A stretch of DNA of 64,000 nt. Origin: CAVZVW01 sp963778845. GTDB taxonomy: Bacteria; Actinomycetota; Actinomycetes; Actinomycetales; Kineosporiaceae. The stretch's first letter is position 1; each line of letters starts with the position of its first letter. Where the stretch lies: positions 1,178,001 through 1,242,000 of the forward strand of contig CAVZVW010000009.1 in the NCBI GenBank assembly GCA_963778845.1, given 5' to 3'. The position numbers and the translations under genes are program-made. Positions 14,352-26,382 of this stretch are shown here, in pieces. Under the pieces are notes generated by a model. That model searched no databases. It worked only from the letters and a program-made list of their open reading frames with translations, and was not told the origin of the DNA.

Positions 14352-17300
14352 TCAGGACGTCGAGCGCACCACGCCCCGCAGGGTCCGCAGGGCCACCGAG
14401 AGCGACGCGATGTCACCCTTCTCGAGCCGCCGCACCTCATCGAGCGTCTGCGACGCTCGTGAGACGGCCGCGGCGTTGACCTGCTCCCACTCCTCGATGC
14501 GCCGCATCGGCTCGCCCGGACCGGTCGTGGTGAGGACGGCGACCGTCAGCGACTCCAGCGCGGCGTACAGGTCGTAGCGCAGCGCCGCCCGGGCCAGCGA
14601 CTGCCACCTGTCCAGACGCTCCAGCCCGCTGATCCGGGTGAGCATCGCGTCGACGGCGTAGCGGTCCGACATCGTCAGGTAGACCCGCGCCACCTCCTCG
14701 GCGTCCACGCCCGTCGTCGTGGCGATCTCGGTGATGTCCAGCAGCATGAAGCTCGTCAGCAGTCCCGCGCCGCGCAGCGCGAGGTCCTCCGGAACCCCGG
14801 CACGCTCCATCTTCGCCGCGAGCTCGAGAAGCTCCTTGTGCTCAGCGCCCACGAGCATCTCGTTCATGCTCGACCCGAGACGCTCCACCGTCGGCCGGAA
14901 GCGCCCGATCTCCGCGGCGATGTCGAGGCGGGCGGGCCGGGTCTGCAGGAACCAGCGCACGGCACGGTCGAGCAGACGACGGAACTCCAGGTACAGCGAG
15001 ATCTGCGCATCCGTGGGGACCTTCGCGTCGAGGGCCTCCACGGCGGCGACGAAGTTGGGCAGGTCGAAGACCTCGCGGCAGATGATGTACGCGCGGGTGA
15101 CCTGCTCCGGCGTCGCGGCCGTCTCCTCCTGCGCCCGGAAGGCGAACGTGATTCCGCCACGGTTGACCATGTCGTTGACCAGGCAGGTCGTCACGATCTC
15201 GCGGCGCAACGGGTGCCCGCGCATCTGGTCGGCGTAGCGGTCCCGCACCCCCTCCGGGAAGTAGTTGCGAAGAACCGTCTGCATCCACGCGTCGTCGGGA
15301 AGGTCGGAGGCCACGATGTCGTCGGTCAGCGCCATCTTGGCGTAGGCGATCAGCACGGAGAACTCCGGCGAGGTGAGGCCCTGCCCCTCCTCCATCCGTT
15401 CGGTGATCGTGGCGTCGTCGGGCAGGAACTCCAGGGATCGGTCGAGCAGCCCCCGCGCCTCCAGCGCCCGGATGAAGCGTTGGTGGACCGTGAGCATGGT
15501 GAACGACTGGCGGCGGGCGTTGCCCAGCAGCACGTTCTGCTCGTAGTTGTCCCGCAGCACCAGCCGCGCGACGTCGTCCGTCATCGTCGACAGGATCGCG
15601 TTGCGCTGCTTCTCGGTGAGGTCTCCCGCGGCCACGATCCGGTCGAGCAAGATCTTGATGTTGACCTCGTGGTCGGAGCAGTCCACACCCGCGGAGTTGT
15701 CGATCGCGTCGGTGTTCACGCGTACGTTGTTCAGCGCCGCCTCGATGCGCCCGAGCTGGGTGAGGCCGAGGTTGCCACCTTCGGCGACGACGCGGGCGCG
15801 CAGGTCCCGCCCGTCCACCCGGATGACGTCGTTCCCCTTGTCGCCGACGTCGGAGTTGGCCTCCTTCGACGACTTCACGTAGGTCCCGATGCCGCCGTTC
15901 CACAGCAGGTCGACCGGCGCGACGAGGATCGCCCTCATCAGCTCCGCCGGGGTCATGCGCCGTGGTCGCCGGCGTCAGGCCGAGCCGACCGGCGACCTGC
16001 GCCGAGATCTTGACCGACTTCACCGCGCGCGGGAACACCCCGCCGCCCTGCGAGATCAGGGAGGTGTCGTAGTCGGCCCACGACGAGCGGGGCAGCGCGA
16101 ACAGCCGCTGCCGTTCGGCCAGCGAGGTCTGCGGGTCCGGGTCGGGGTCGAGGAAGATGTGCCGGTGGTCGAACGCGGCCACCAGCAGGGTGTGCGGTGA
16201 GAGCAGCATGCCGTTGCCGAAGACGTCGCCGCTCATGTCCCCGATGCCGACGGCGGTGAAGTCCTCGTTCTGGACGTCGCGGCCGAGCTCGCGGAAATGA
16301 CGCTTGACGCTCTCCCACGCCCCCTTCGCGGTGATGCCCATCGCCTTGTGGTCGTAGCCGACCGAGCCGCCGGAGGCGAAGGCGTCGGACAGCCAGAAGC
16401 CGTAGTCCTTGGCCACCGAGTTGGCGATGTCGGAGAACGTCGCCGTCCCCTTGTCCGCGGCCACGACGAGGTAGGTGTCGTCCTCGTCGCGGCGGACGAC
16501 GCGTTGCGGGGGGACGACGCGGTGCACGTCGGTGTCCCCGCCCTCGGCGAGGTTGTCCGTCACGTCGAGCAGACCGCAGATGAACGTGCGGTAGCAGCGG
16601 ATCCCCTCGGCGAGCCAGGCCTCGCGGTCCACGGCCGGGTCGGGCAGGCTCTTGCAGTAGAAGCCGCCCTTGGCCCCGGTCGGGACGATCACGGCGTTCT
16701 TGACCATCTGCGCCTTGACCAGCCCGAGAACCTCGGTGCGGAAGTCCTCCCGGCGGTCGCTCCATCGCAGCCCGCCCCGGGCGACCTTGCCGAAGCGCAG
16801 GTGCACGCCCTCGACACGCGGTGAGTAGACGAAGATCTCGAACTGCGGGCGCGGCGCGGGCAGGTCCGGGATCGCGCTGGGGTCGAGCTTGAACGACACA
16901 TAGGGCCTCGGGTGCGGGCGCTCGACCGGCGGTCGGGCCTCGGTCCCGCCAGGGCCTGCGGGCAGGGTGTCGACGAAGTAGTTGGTGCGCAGCGTGGCCT
17001 GGATCAGCCCCAGGAACGCCCGCAGGATGCGGTCGTGGTCCAGGCTCGACACGTCGTCCAGCGCTGCACGGATCTCCTCGGCCAGGCTGTCGGCCGCCTC
17101 TCGGCGGCGCTCCCCCGGGCGACCGTCCACCTCGGTGCCCGGGAACGCGTCGGGGTCGAACCGGGACTCGAACAGCTGTACCAGCTGGCGGGTGATCCCG
17201 ACGTGGGTCTCCAGGCACCGTTCGATGTAGTCCTGGCTGAACGTCGTCCCCGTCTGGCGCAGGTACTTGGCGTAGGCGCGAAGGATCACGACCTGCCGCC

Positions 17301-19301
17301 AGGTCAGCCCGGCCAGCAGCACGAGGCGGTCGAATCCGTCGCTCTCGGCGTTGCCGGTCCAGGCCGCCTCGAACGCCTCGGAGAACAGCACGCGCATCCG
17401 CTCCGGGGAGTCCAGCGTGCCGGAGTAGCGCAGACCGAAGTCGTAGATGTAGGCCCGGCCCCCGCCGGTGCGCTCCAGCTCGTACGGGCGCTCGTCGACC
17501 ACCTCGACGCCGAGGTTCGCCAGGAAGGGCAGCACGGCGGTCAGGGACAGCGGTGCCCAGCGGTAGAGCTTGAAGCGGCGCTCCCCCTCGGCGGCCCCTA
17601 CCGGCTCGTAGAGGTTCATCCCGAGTACCCCCGGCCCCGCGCCGTCCAACGCCTCGAGGCGCTTGAGGTCTGCCACCGCCACGCGCGCGGGGAAGTCCTC
17701 CTTGTAGCCCTCGGGGAACCCGCGCATCCAGGTCCTGGCCAGGCGAGCAGCCTCCTCCTCACCGACGTCGCTGCGCATCGCGTCGGTGACGTCCTCGTCC
17801 CAGGTGCGTGTGGCCTCGACGAGCAGGCGCTCGAGCTCCTCGTGGTCGACATCGGGCAGCCTGGTGCCGGACTCCACCCGGATGACGAAGTGCAGGCGGG
17901 CGAGGACGGACTCGCTGACCCGGGTGGTGTAGTCGACGGTCACCCCGTTGAAGGCCGACTTGAGGATCTCCTCCATCCGCAGCCGCACCGCAGTGGTGTA
18001 CCGGTCGCGCGGCAGGTAGACCAGGCACGAGACGAACCGGCCGTAGTCGTCCTTGCGCAGGAACAGCCGGGTCTGGCGACGCTCCTGCAGGTGCATCACC
18101 GACAACCCGATCCCGTAGAGCTGGTCGAAGGAGATCTCGAAGAGCTCGTCGCGCGGGTAGGTCTCGAGGATCTGCAGCAGGTCCTTGCCGGAGTGGCTGT
18201 CGAGGCTGAAGCCGGCGCGTTCCAGCAGGGCCAACGTCTTGCGGGCGATCACCGGGATGTGGCGCACGCTCTCGGTGTACGCCGACGACGCGAAGAGGCC
18301 GATGAACCTGCGCTCGCCGACCACCTCCCCGTCGGCGTCGAAGGTCTTCACACCGACGTAGTCGAGGTACACCGGTCGGTGGACCGTTGCGCGTGAGTTC
18401 GCCTTGGTGAGCACCAGCAGGCTCTTCTCCCGGGCCTTGGCGCGCGCGGCGTCGGTCAGGCGCCCGAAGCTCTCCGAGGACATCCGCTGGTCGTAGCGCA
18501 GGATCCCCAGGCCGGTGCCGTTGACCGGCGACCAGCGCCTCCTGGCCCTCACGCATCACCAGCTGGTACTCGCGGTAGCCGAGGAAGGTGAAGTGGTCCT
18601 GGCACAGCCACCCCAGCAGCTGCCGGGCCTCGGTGACCTCCTCCTCCGGGATCCCGACCGGTGGGGCCGCCTCGAGGTCGGCCGCCACCTCAGCGGCCCT
18701 GGCCACGATCCGGGGCCAGTCCTCGACGGCGACCCGCACGTCCTCGAGGATCGAGCGCAGCCGTCCGGACAGCCGGTCGACCTCCCCGGGGTCGGTCTCG
18801 CGGTCGATCTCGACGTGGATCCAGCTCTCGACGAGCGCGTCGCGGGGGAAGTCCTCGCGGTGCCGCGCCGAGGGCCCGAGGTCGAGGACACCGAGCAGCG
18901 AGCCCGTCACGTCGCGGCGCACGACGATCAGGGGGTGGATCACGATGTGGATGGCGCGGTCCTGGCTCGAGAGCTCGGCGGTCACCGAGTCGACCAGGAA
19001 GGGCATGTCGTCGGTGACGATCTCGACCACGGTGTGCCCCGTCGACCAGCCGTGCTCGTCGACGCTCGGCGTGTACGCGCGGACCTTCGCCGTGCCCTTG
19101 GGCGCGCTGGTTGGCGAGCTGGCGGTGAGACAGGGCCGCGCCGGCGAGGTCCACCGCGTCGCGCTCCTGCATGTCCTCCAGGGCCACGTGCCGGTAGTAG
19201 CGGGTCAGGAACGCGGGAAGGTCGTCGTCCCGGCAGCCCTGCCGCTCACCCGCCTCGGTCGCCCGGGCGATCAGCTGCTCGCGGTCGGTCTCGTGCGGCA
19301 T
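14352..19301 (-). pseudogene. gdh: NAD-specific glutamate dehydrogenase (large type), interrupted by three frameshifts
   Basis: Read across frames this encodes about 1,650 residues of the giant NAD-GDH family, which oxidatively deaminates glutamate to 2-oxoglutarate. The N-terminus (MPHETDREQLIARATEAGER, ATG 19301 with AGGAGG upstream) shifts frame at about 19095-19105 into AKVRAYTPSVDEHGW...MPFLVDSV. A second shift at about 18520-18545 leads into the long middle part (FGRLTDAARAKAREKSLLVL ... AKGGFYCKSLPDP, catalytic region) and a third at about 15950-15965 into APVDLLWNGGIGTYVKSSKE to the stop. Each break is explained by one base gained or lost, and the conserved protein reads straight on either side. 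That suggests sequencing or assembly error, or a very recent inactivation, rather than old decay. Confidence 0.85.
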
Positions 19302-19525
19302 GGCGTCCCTAGCCTCCTGACGACGTGCGTCTTTGCGCGCCCACTGGTCCCGACGATATCCGCCGTACGAGCCTGCGGCCCTGTGCGGGTGCGGACGGAT
19401 GGCGCGCCCAGCGGTCGAGGGCATCCGGTCGTCGCCTGCCGCTGCACTAGGCTCCCGCGAGCACTCGCGATCACTACGCGGCACCGCGAGTGCCGCAACG
19501 CCACGACGACGACCCGGAGGTTCCT

Positions 19526-20023
19526 GTGCGGCTCAGCGCCGAGATCCACTACGACGTCGCCCCGGACGTCGTGTTCGCCATGCTCGTGGACCCGCGGTTC
19601 CAGGAGCGCAAGTGCCTGGCGACGGGAGCAGTCGAGCACACGGTCGACGTGACGGTGGCCGACGACGGTGGCGCGCGCATCACCACGCGCCGGCGCCTGC
19701 CGACCGAGGACGTTCCCGACTTCGTGCGCTCGTTCATGGGCGCCACCCTCACGGTCGTGGAGGTGGACGACTGGGGACCGGCGCAGGCGGACGGCGGGCG
19801 GTCCGGCTCGGTGAGCGTCGACATCGTCGGCGCCCCCGTACGCCTGTCCGGCCGCCTCGAGCTGTCCGCCGACGGCGGGCAGACGCACGAGTCGATCGAG
19901 GGCGACGTCAAGGCGTCGGTCCCGCTGGTCGGCGGCAAGATCGAGCAGGCGGTCGAACCGGCGCTGCTCGCCGCCATCCGGGCAGAGCAGGAGGCCGGCA
20001 CCCGCTGGCTGTCCGAGGCCTGA
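19526..20023 (+). CDS. DUF2505 family protein
   Basis: The 165-residue soluble protein starts VRLSAEIHYDVAPDVVFAMLVDPRFQERKC and ends VEPALLAAIRAEQEAGTRWL. The beta-rich fold, the DxVFxMLxDPxFxxxK start and the VGGKIEQAV motif near the end are those of DUF2505, a START/SRPBCC-like family common in Actinobacteria that may bind a hydrophobic ligand; no function is established. The GTG at 19526 is chosen because GGAGG lies six bases upstream, although the frame is open to 19490. It is divergent from gdh and convergent with pruA. Downstream lies an 11-bp inverted repeat that may end both transcripts. Confidence 0.8.
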   Translation: MRLSAEIHYDVAPDVVFAMLVDPRFQERKCLATGAVEHTVDVTVADDGGARITTRRRLPTEDVPDFVRSFMGATLTVVEVDDWGPAQADGGRSGSVSVDIVGAPVRLSGRLELSADGGQTHESIEGDVKASVPLVGGKIEQAVEPALLAAIRAEQEAGTRWLSEA

Positions 20024-20044
20024 CCCGGCCTGCCGCTCGGCCCT

Positions 20045-20104
20045 GACCTCTGGCGGGTTGTCGTCGCCCGACGCTGTCCACGGGTCACCTTCACGCCAGA
20101 GGTC
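20045..20104. terminator. Long-range 11-bp inverted repeat between convergent genes
   Basis: GACCTCTGGCG (20045-20055) and CGCCAGAGGTC (20094-20104) are perfect inverted copies 38 bases apart, with a small CGTCG/CGACG hairpin between. Lying between the stops of the DUF2505 gene and pruA, it could end both transcripts, but no U-tract is present. Confidence 0.4.
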
Positions 20105-20148
20105 GCACGTCCAGAACTGGGTCGGGTGATCGCGGTGAGGGGAAAGGC

Positions 20149-21778
<1,630 letters not shown>

Positions 21779-21840
21779 GGCTGCGCCTTTCTGGCGGCTG
21801 GCGGTGCGATGGGTCTCATCCTCACGGATTCGTGGGATGA

Positions 21841-21869
21841 ATTCTCGTATACAACGTTGTATACATCAA
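21841..21869 (-). promoter_or_regulatory. pruA promoter with an 18-bp palindromic operator between -35 and -10
   Basis: On the minus strand, TTGATG (21869-21864) and GAGAAT (21846-21841) form -35/-10-like elements exactly 17 bases apart. The spacer, with the last base of the -35, is the perfect palindrome GTATACAACGTTGTATAC (21847-21864). The pruA ATG is 63 bases beyond the -10. TTGTATAC half-sites resemble those of some GntR-family regulators, but no such regulator gene is in the window. The geometry suggests a repressor blocking the polymerase. Confidence 0.6.
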
Positions 21870-21886
21870 GCCCCGCCCGACGGTGA

Positions 21887-21948
21887 CCCCGGCGCGCGTC
21901 CGCCCGCCGACCCCCCGCCGGACAGCGGCCCCGGCGCGCGTCCGCCCG
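21887..21948. repeat. Direct 20-bp repeat, two copies 42 bp apart
   Basis: CCCCGGCGCGCGTCCGCCCG occurs at 21887 and 21929, between the pruA operator and the GTG of the alpha/beta hydrolase gene. If translation began further upstream it would encode PARVRPP-type repeats, but the GTG at 21979 has the better ribosome-binding site. Confidence 0.85.
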
Positions 21949-21978
21949 CTCGTCGGCACCGTCGGGTTGGATGGACGC

Positions 21979-22851
21979 GTGGCAGAAGTGGACGTCGGGT
22001 CCGTCGAGACCCCCGCCGGCGACAGCCTCGTCACCGAGCTCACGACACCCGCAGGCCCGGTACGGGTGCACGTGTGGCCCTCACTCGACCCGGCAGCCGC
22101 GCGACGACCGGTGCTGCTGGCCACCCACGGCTGGACTGACTCCGGGGAGGTCTTCGGCCCGCTCGCTGCCGCCCTGCGGTTCCGCTGGACCGTCGTGGCC
22201 CCCGACGCCCCTGGGCACGGCGGCACCCCCTGGCGCCACGCGGACACCTTCGACGTCACGACGCACGCGGTCGGGGTCGCCGCCGTGCTGGACGCACTTC
22301 CCCAGGTGGCCGGCAGACGCCGCCGCGCGGTGCTCCTCGGCCACTCCATGGGCGCCGTGACCGCGGCACGCGTCGCGGCGGCGAGGCCCGTCGCCGTCGC
22401 TCATCTCGTGCTCGAGGAGCCGGCCCGGACGACGCCGCGCCGCTCGCCGTCCCAGGCCGGGTTCCGCACCTGGCTGCGAGGCCTGCGCGGCACCGACCAC
22501 GCGGGCCGGCTCGCCTACGTCGTGGACCACCACCCGGACTGGCCGGCCGACGAGCGCGGGCCGTGGGCCCGCAGCAAGGCCGAGGTGGACGCGGCCCACC
22601 TCGAGGTGCCCGCGGTCTGGGGCGAGCCCCTGATGGCCGTGCTGGCGGACGTGACGTGCCCGGTGCTGATCATCCGTGGCGAGCGGGCACGCGGCGCGAT
22701 CGTCTCCATGACCGCGGCACGACGGTGTGCAGCGGCCTGCCGGGGCGGCGCCGAGGTGCTCGCGCTGCCGGCCGGTCACAACCCCAGGCGGGAGGCCCGC
22801 GGCGCGTTCATCGCCGCGCTGGCGTCCGTCCTCGGCCGTTACGAGGCCTGA
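21979..22851 (+). CDS. Alpha/beta hydrolase
   Basis: The 290-residue hydrolase has the oxyanion-hole region LLATHGWTDSGEVF, the nucleophile elbow GHSMGA (Ser at about residue 118), a lid domain (about 150-210), a likely acid region VLIIRGERARG and the catalytic histidine in ALPAGHNPRRE near the C-terminus. The substrate cannot be told; it resembles esterases and haloperoxidase-like hydrolases. The acid residue looks like Glu, or lies elsewhere, because the usual Asp after the sixth strand is not obvious. GTG at 21979 has GGATGGA upstream; the frame is open further up, but that part is repeat sequence. The gene is divergent from pruA, and its promoter region holds the pruA operator. The stop codon lies in a short tandem duplication. 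Confidence 0.82.
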   Translation: MAEVDVGSVETPAGDSLVTELTTPAGPVRVHVWPSLDPAAARRPVLLATHGWTDSGEVFGPLAAALRFRWTVVAPDAPGHGGTPWRHADTFDVTTHAVGVAAVLDALPQVAGRRRRAVLLGHSMGAVTAARVAAARPVAVAHLVLEEPARTTPRRSPSQAGFRTWLRGLRGTDHAGRLAYVVDHHPDWPADERGPWARSKAEVDAAHLEVPAVWGEPLMAVLADVTCPVLIIRGERARGAIVSMTAARRCAAACRGGAEVLALPAGHNPRREARGAFIAALASVLGRYEA

Positions 22852-22879
22852 GCAGGAGGAGAAGCCTGAGCAGGAGGAG
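22846..22879 (+). repeat. Stop-codon-spanning 18-bp tandem duplication
   Basis: GCCTGAGCAGGAGGAG at 22846 contains the TGA of the alpha/beta hydrolase gene and is repeated identically at 22864. Further GGAGGAG-like sequence follows. Confidence 0.9.
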
Positions 22880-22949
22880 CGGCAGGGCAAGGAGGAGAGC
22901 TGGCGAAGGCTCTTGAGTAGGGCCCTGCCCGTCGTGTGCAAAAGCCCTG

Positions 22950-25131
22950 CTACCTGGCCAGGACACCCTGCCGGACCAGGGAGGCCTCGATCACGGGCGT
23001 CAGCAGCCGCATCGCCGTGTTGGTCAGGTGGGAGGCGTCGCGGTAGAGCACCGTCCCGCCAAGCACGGCCGGGCATGTCGCGGGGACCGGCGGGCACACG
23101 ACCGCGTTCACGTCGACCATCCGCACTCCGCTGACCTGATGCGTGGCTATCGCCTTCGCGAGAGGGTCCGCAGGCTGGGCAGGGGCCCGGGGGAACGCGC
23201 ACGGCGTCCACGCAGGCAGGGCCCCCGACAGGCAGGCGGGGACGTCGCGGCCCGGGTAGGGGGAGTCGCGCAGGTAGACGACGGGGACGCCGAGCGCGCG
23301 CAGCCGCTGCAGCACCGGGCGCCAGCCGGCGAGCACCTCGGCCGCGTTGGTGGAGTACCGGTTCAGCGCGGATACGAAGACGACGGAGGGCTTCTGCCGG
23401 GCGTTCTCGGCCACGAGCCTGTCCAGCGTGGCCGCCCGCCAGGTGTCGCACTCGGTGAACGGCCTGCCCAGCTGCGCGGGCACCACCGTGATCTGCGGTA
23501 GCGGGCACCCGCCTTTGAGCAGCAGCTCCGTGGCCCACCCGCGAGCCGTGGCGATCGACTCCACCGGCTCGATCCACTGCGCGGCGTGGGAGTCACCGAG
23601 CAGCACCACGTGACCTTTCGACGGGTCGCCGATCATGCAGGTCGGGCTGCGCGTGACCGGCGCCTCGAGCTGGCAGGGTGCGGGGTAGCTCGGGTAGTCC
23701 GTCCGCGCCTTGGCCGGGGACGGCGTGACGGCGCCGCTCGTGCGACCGCCGGCCGCGGCGAAGGGGTCGGTGAGGGACGCCGCGGGGCTGCGGGCGGGCG
23801 CGGCGGCTGCCTGCGCGTCCAGCTGCCCCGAGGCGCGCCCCCCGACGGCCACGGCCAGGGCGAGCGGCAGGCACATCGCGACGGCCCCGACGGCGAGCCC
23901 CCGGCCGGGCCGAGCGCTGATCGCTGCCGAGTAGCGCACCGGTCGCTCGACAAGTCGCATGGTCGCCCAGGCCGGCACCGCGCTCGCCACCACCAGCGCC
24001 AACCGAGCCGGCCAGGTGAGCGGACCGAACCGCTCCTCGGCCAGCACCACGACCGGCCAGTGCCACAGGTACCAGCAGAAGGACAGGCCGCCGATCGCCA
24101 CCAGCGCCCGGGTGGAGAGCAGCCGCCCGGCCCCTTGCCGCGCACCGATCCCGACCGACCCTGCGGCGATCACCGCGGCCGTGCCGAGCGTCGGTACCAG
24201 GGCGGCTACGCCGGGGTACGGGGTTAGGGCGCCGAAGGACGCGCACGACCAGATGATCGCGGCGAGCCCGGCCCAGCCGAGGACGGCCCGCCAAACCGCC
24301 TCCTGCCCGACCGCCCCCCGCCCGAGGACGTCCCGCCCGACCAGCTCGTGGCCGCCGCCGCCGCCGAACCCGCCCCCGAACCGCGGCGAGGCAAGTGCCA
24401 GCAGGCCGCCGACGGCGAACTGCCACGCCCGGGTGGGAGAGCCCAGATAGGCCAGCGGCGGGTGCGAGCGGGTGAGCAGCAGGGACGCGAAGAGCGACGC
24501 CAGACCCAGCCCGCCGAGCACGACCGCGGCCACCGCAGTCCGCCGCACCGGCTCCGCGCGGCGTCCACGACCTGCTCGCCGCAACCGTGCGCTCAGCAGG
24601 AACAGCAACGGCCACACCAGGTAGAACTGCTCCTCGACGCCGAGGGACCAGTAGTGCAGCACGGCGCTGACGTCGAGCCCCTGCCGGGAGTAGTCGGTCT
24701 GCTGCAGCACGAAGCGCCAGTTCGGCAGGTACACCGCAGCGGCCGCGACGTCCTTCGCCAGGTCGAACCTGCTTCAGGGGCGGCAACATGACGGACCCGG
24801 CCGCCAGCACCATGACCAGGACCGTCGCCGCCGCAGGCAGGATCCGCCGTGCGCGGCGCGCGTAGAAGTCACGCAGGGACAGGTCACCTCGCTCGAGCCG
24901 CCGCGCGAGCTGCCCGGTGATGAGGTACCCGGAGATCACGAAGAAGACGTCGACGCCGACGAAGCCGCCCGTGGCGTGCGGGACTCGCGCATGGAATGCC
25001 AGCACCGCGAGGACGGCCACGGCCCGCAGACCCTCGACGTCACGCCGGTGGACGGCGCCGCCCCCGCCGCCCCGCGACGAGAGCCTGCGGCCCCGAACCG
25101 CCGTCCGCCCGCCCGACCCCAGGTCGCTCAC
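22950..25131 (-). pseudogene. OafA/YrhL-type acyltransferase with SGNH domain, one frameshift
   Basis: Read across one frameshift this is a roughly 727-residue membrane O-acyltransferase. The N-terminal acyltransferase-3 domain starts RRDVEGLRAVAVLAVLAFHA, then GGFVGVDVFFVISGYLITGQL and RDFYARRARRILPAAATVLV, and continues through about ten membrane helices (YLPNWRFVLQQTDYS, LHYWSLGVEEQFYLVWPLLF). The C-terminal extracellular SGNH hydrolase domain has HVVLLGDSHAAQWIEP and DASHLTNTA. The layout is that of peptidoglycan or glycan O-acetyltransferases (OatA-like). The break is at about 24760-24775 (LPPLKQ to FDLAKDV), one extra base. The GTG at 25131 has GGGGGT upstream; a GTG at 25161 is possible. 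The acceptor glycan is unknown. It may be intact in the real genome if the break is an error. Confidence 0.85.
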
Positions 25132-25285
25132 GCCGACCCCCGGGCCCGGCCCGCACCGCACCCAGGGCTCTGGGCCACTGACCTGGGCGAGGGGCCGGCG
25201 ACCACGCGACCATGATGCCTGCAGGAGGCGCGCCCCCGGGTTCGCTGAACGTCAAGCCCAGGTCAAGCACCGCGCCGTGGCGCGT

Positions 25286-25339
25286 GGTCAGGCCGGTCAG
25301 GCTGGTCAGGCCGGTCAGGCCAGTCAGGCCGGTCAGGCG
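25286..25339. repeat. 9-bp tandem repeat, six copies, ending on the APH-gene stop codon
   Basis: GGTCAGGCC and close variants repeat six times; the last copy contains TCA at 25333-25335, the stop of the minus-strand phosphotransferase gene. Every copy thus carries a potential TGA. Confidence 0.92.
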
Positions 25340-26382
25340 AATCGCGACAGGTAGCTCTCGGCCAGGTCACAGGACACGCGGGTGAACTCCGCGCCCATCG
25401 ACTGGGCGAGGTCGGTGTCGGAGTGCGAGCCGATCCAGGCCACCAGCAGCAGCCGCCGCAGCAGGACGAACGTGGGCAGCTCGGCCTCCTCCAGGGCGGA
25501 CAGCTCGGCCACGGCCCGGTACCCATGCACCCACGAGTCGATGAGTGCAGGGACGGTGGGGTCGTGCTCGATGAACGACAGGGACGACCCGAGGTCGTAC
25601 ATGAACCAGCCGAAACCGCAGTCGTCGAAGTCGATCACGTTCACGACCGAGCCCTCCGGGACCCCCGAGGTCTCCCCGGGGTCCGTGCCGCCGGGTGGGG
25701 GCTGCACGAGCAGGTTGGCCAGCCGCATGTCAGCGTGGACGAGTCCGAACCGGTCGGGCCCGTCGCCGAAGGCGGCCAGCCGACTCTGCAGCGTCTGCGC
25801 GAGCCGGCCCAGCACGTCACGCTCGGCGGCGCCCACCGCCATCCCGTCCTGCCAGCGACCCCAGTGCCCCGACTCCCCGATCGAGGTGTCGAAGTCCCAC
25901 CGGAAGCGCGTGAAGCCGGCGTGCGGCGTCCAGGTCTTGGCGTGCCGGTGCAGCCGTGCGGTGATCGCTCCAAGGGTTCGGAAGTCCTCCACGAGGCGCT
26001 CCCCAACCGGCTCGGCGCCGTCCACCCACTCGAACCTCACGGCGTGGCGCTGCTCGCCGTCGGGGTGGCGGCCGATGACGACATACTCGCCGTCGGCGGC
26101 TGGCAGCACCGCCGCTGTGCTGACGACGCCGTCGGAGCGCAGAGCCCGGATCCAGGCGAGCTCGCTCTCGATCGCCTCCCGCGAGTGGTAGCTGGGCCGG
26201 TGGACGCGAAGCACGCTGCGCTGCCCGGTGTCGGGGTCGTCGACGGCGTAGGTGGCGTTCTCGGAGATGTTGAGCAGGGTCAGGCGGGCCTGGGAGCCGA
26301 TGCCGTACGCGCGCAGGGCGTCGTAGGCGATGGGCACGAGGCGATCGCGCAGCTCGCCCTGCAGCGCAGCGACCTGGGTCAT
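25333..26382 (-). CDS. APH-family phosphotransferase (homoserine-kinase-II/SrkA-like)
   Basis: The 349-residue protein-kinase-like enzyme has an N-lobe with LTLLNISENATYAVDDP and SVLRVHRPSYHSREAIESEL, the catalytic loop GLVHADMRLANLLV (Asp at about residue 221) and the metal-binding NVIDFDDCGFGWFMYDLGSS. The family phosphorylates small hydroxyl substrates such as homoserine, choline or hydroxylysine, or stress-related protein serines (SrkA). The substrate cannot be assigned. ATG at 26382 has GAGGGGAG upstream. It is divergent from the diol dehydratase genes across 387 bases, and no functional link is evident. The stop codon lies within a 9-bp repeat array. Confidence 0.85.
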   Translation of the reverse strand: MTQVAALQGELRDRLVPIAYDALRAYGIGSQARLTLLNISENATYAVDDPDTGQRSVLRVHRPSYHSREAIESELAWIRALRSDGVVSTAAVLPAADGEYVVIGRHPDGEQRHAVRFEWVDGAEPVGERLVEDFRTLGAITARLHRHAKTWTPHAGFTRFRWDFDTSIGESGHWGRWQDGMAVGAAERDVLGRLAQTLQSRLAAFGDGPDRFGLVHADMRLANLLVQPPPGGTDPGETSGVPEGSVVNVIDFDDCGFGWFMYDLGSSLSFIEHDPTVPALIDSWVHGYRAVAELSALEEAELPTFVLLRRLLLVAWIGSHSDTDLAQSMGAEFTRVSCDLAESYLSRFA

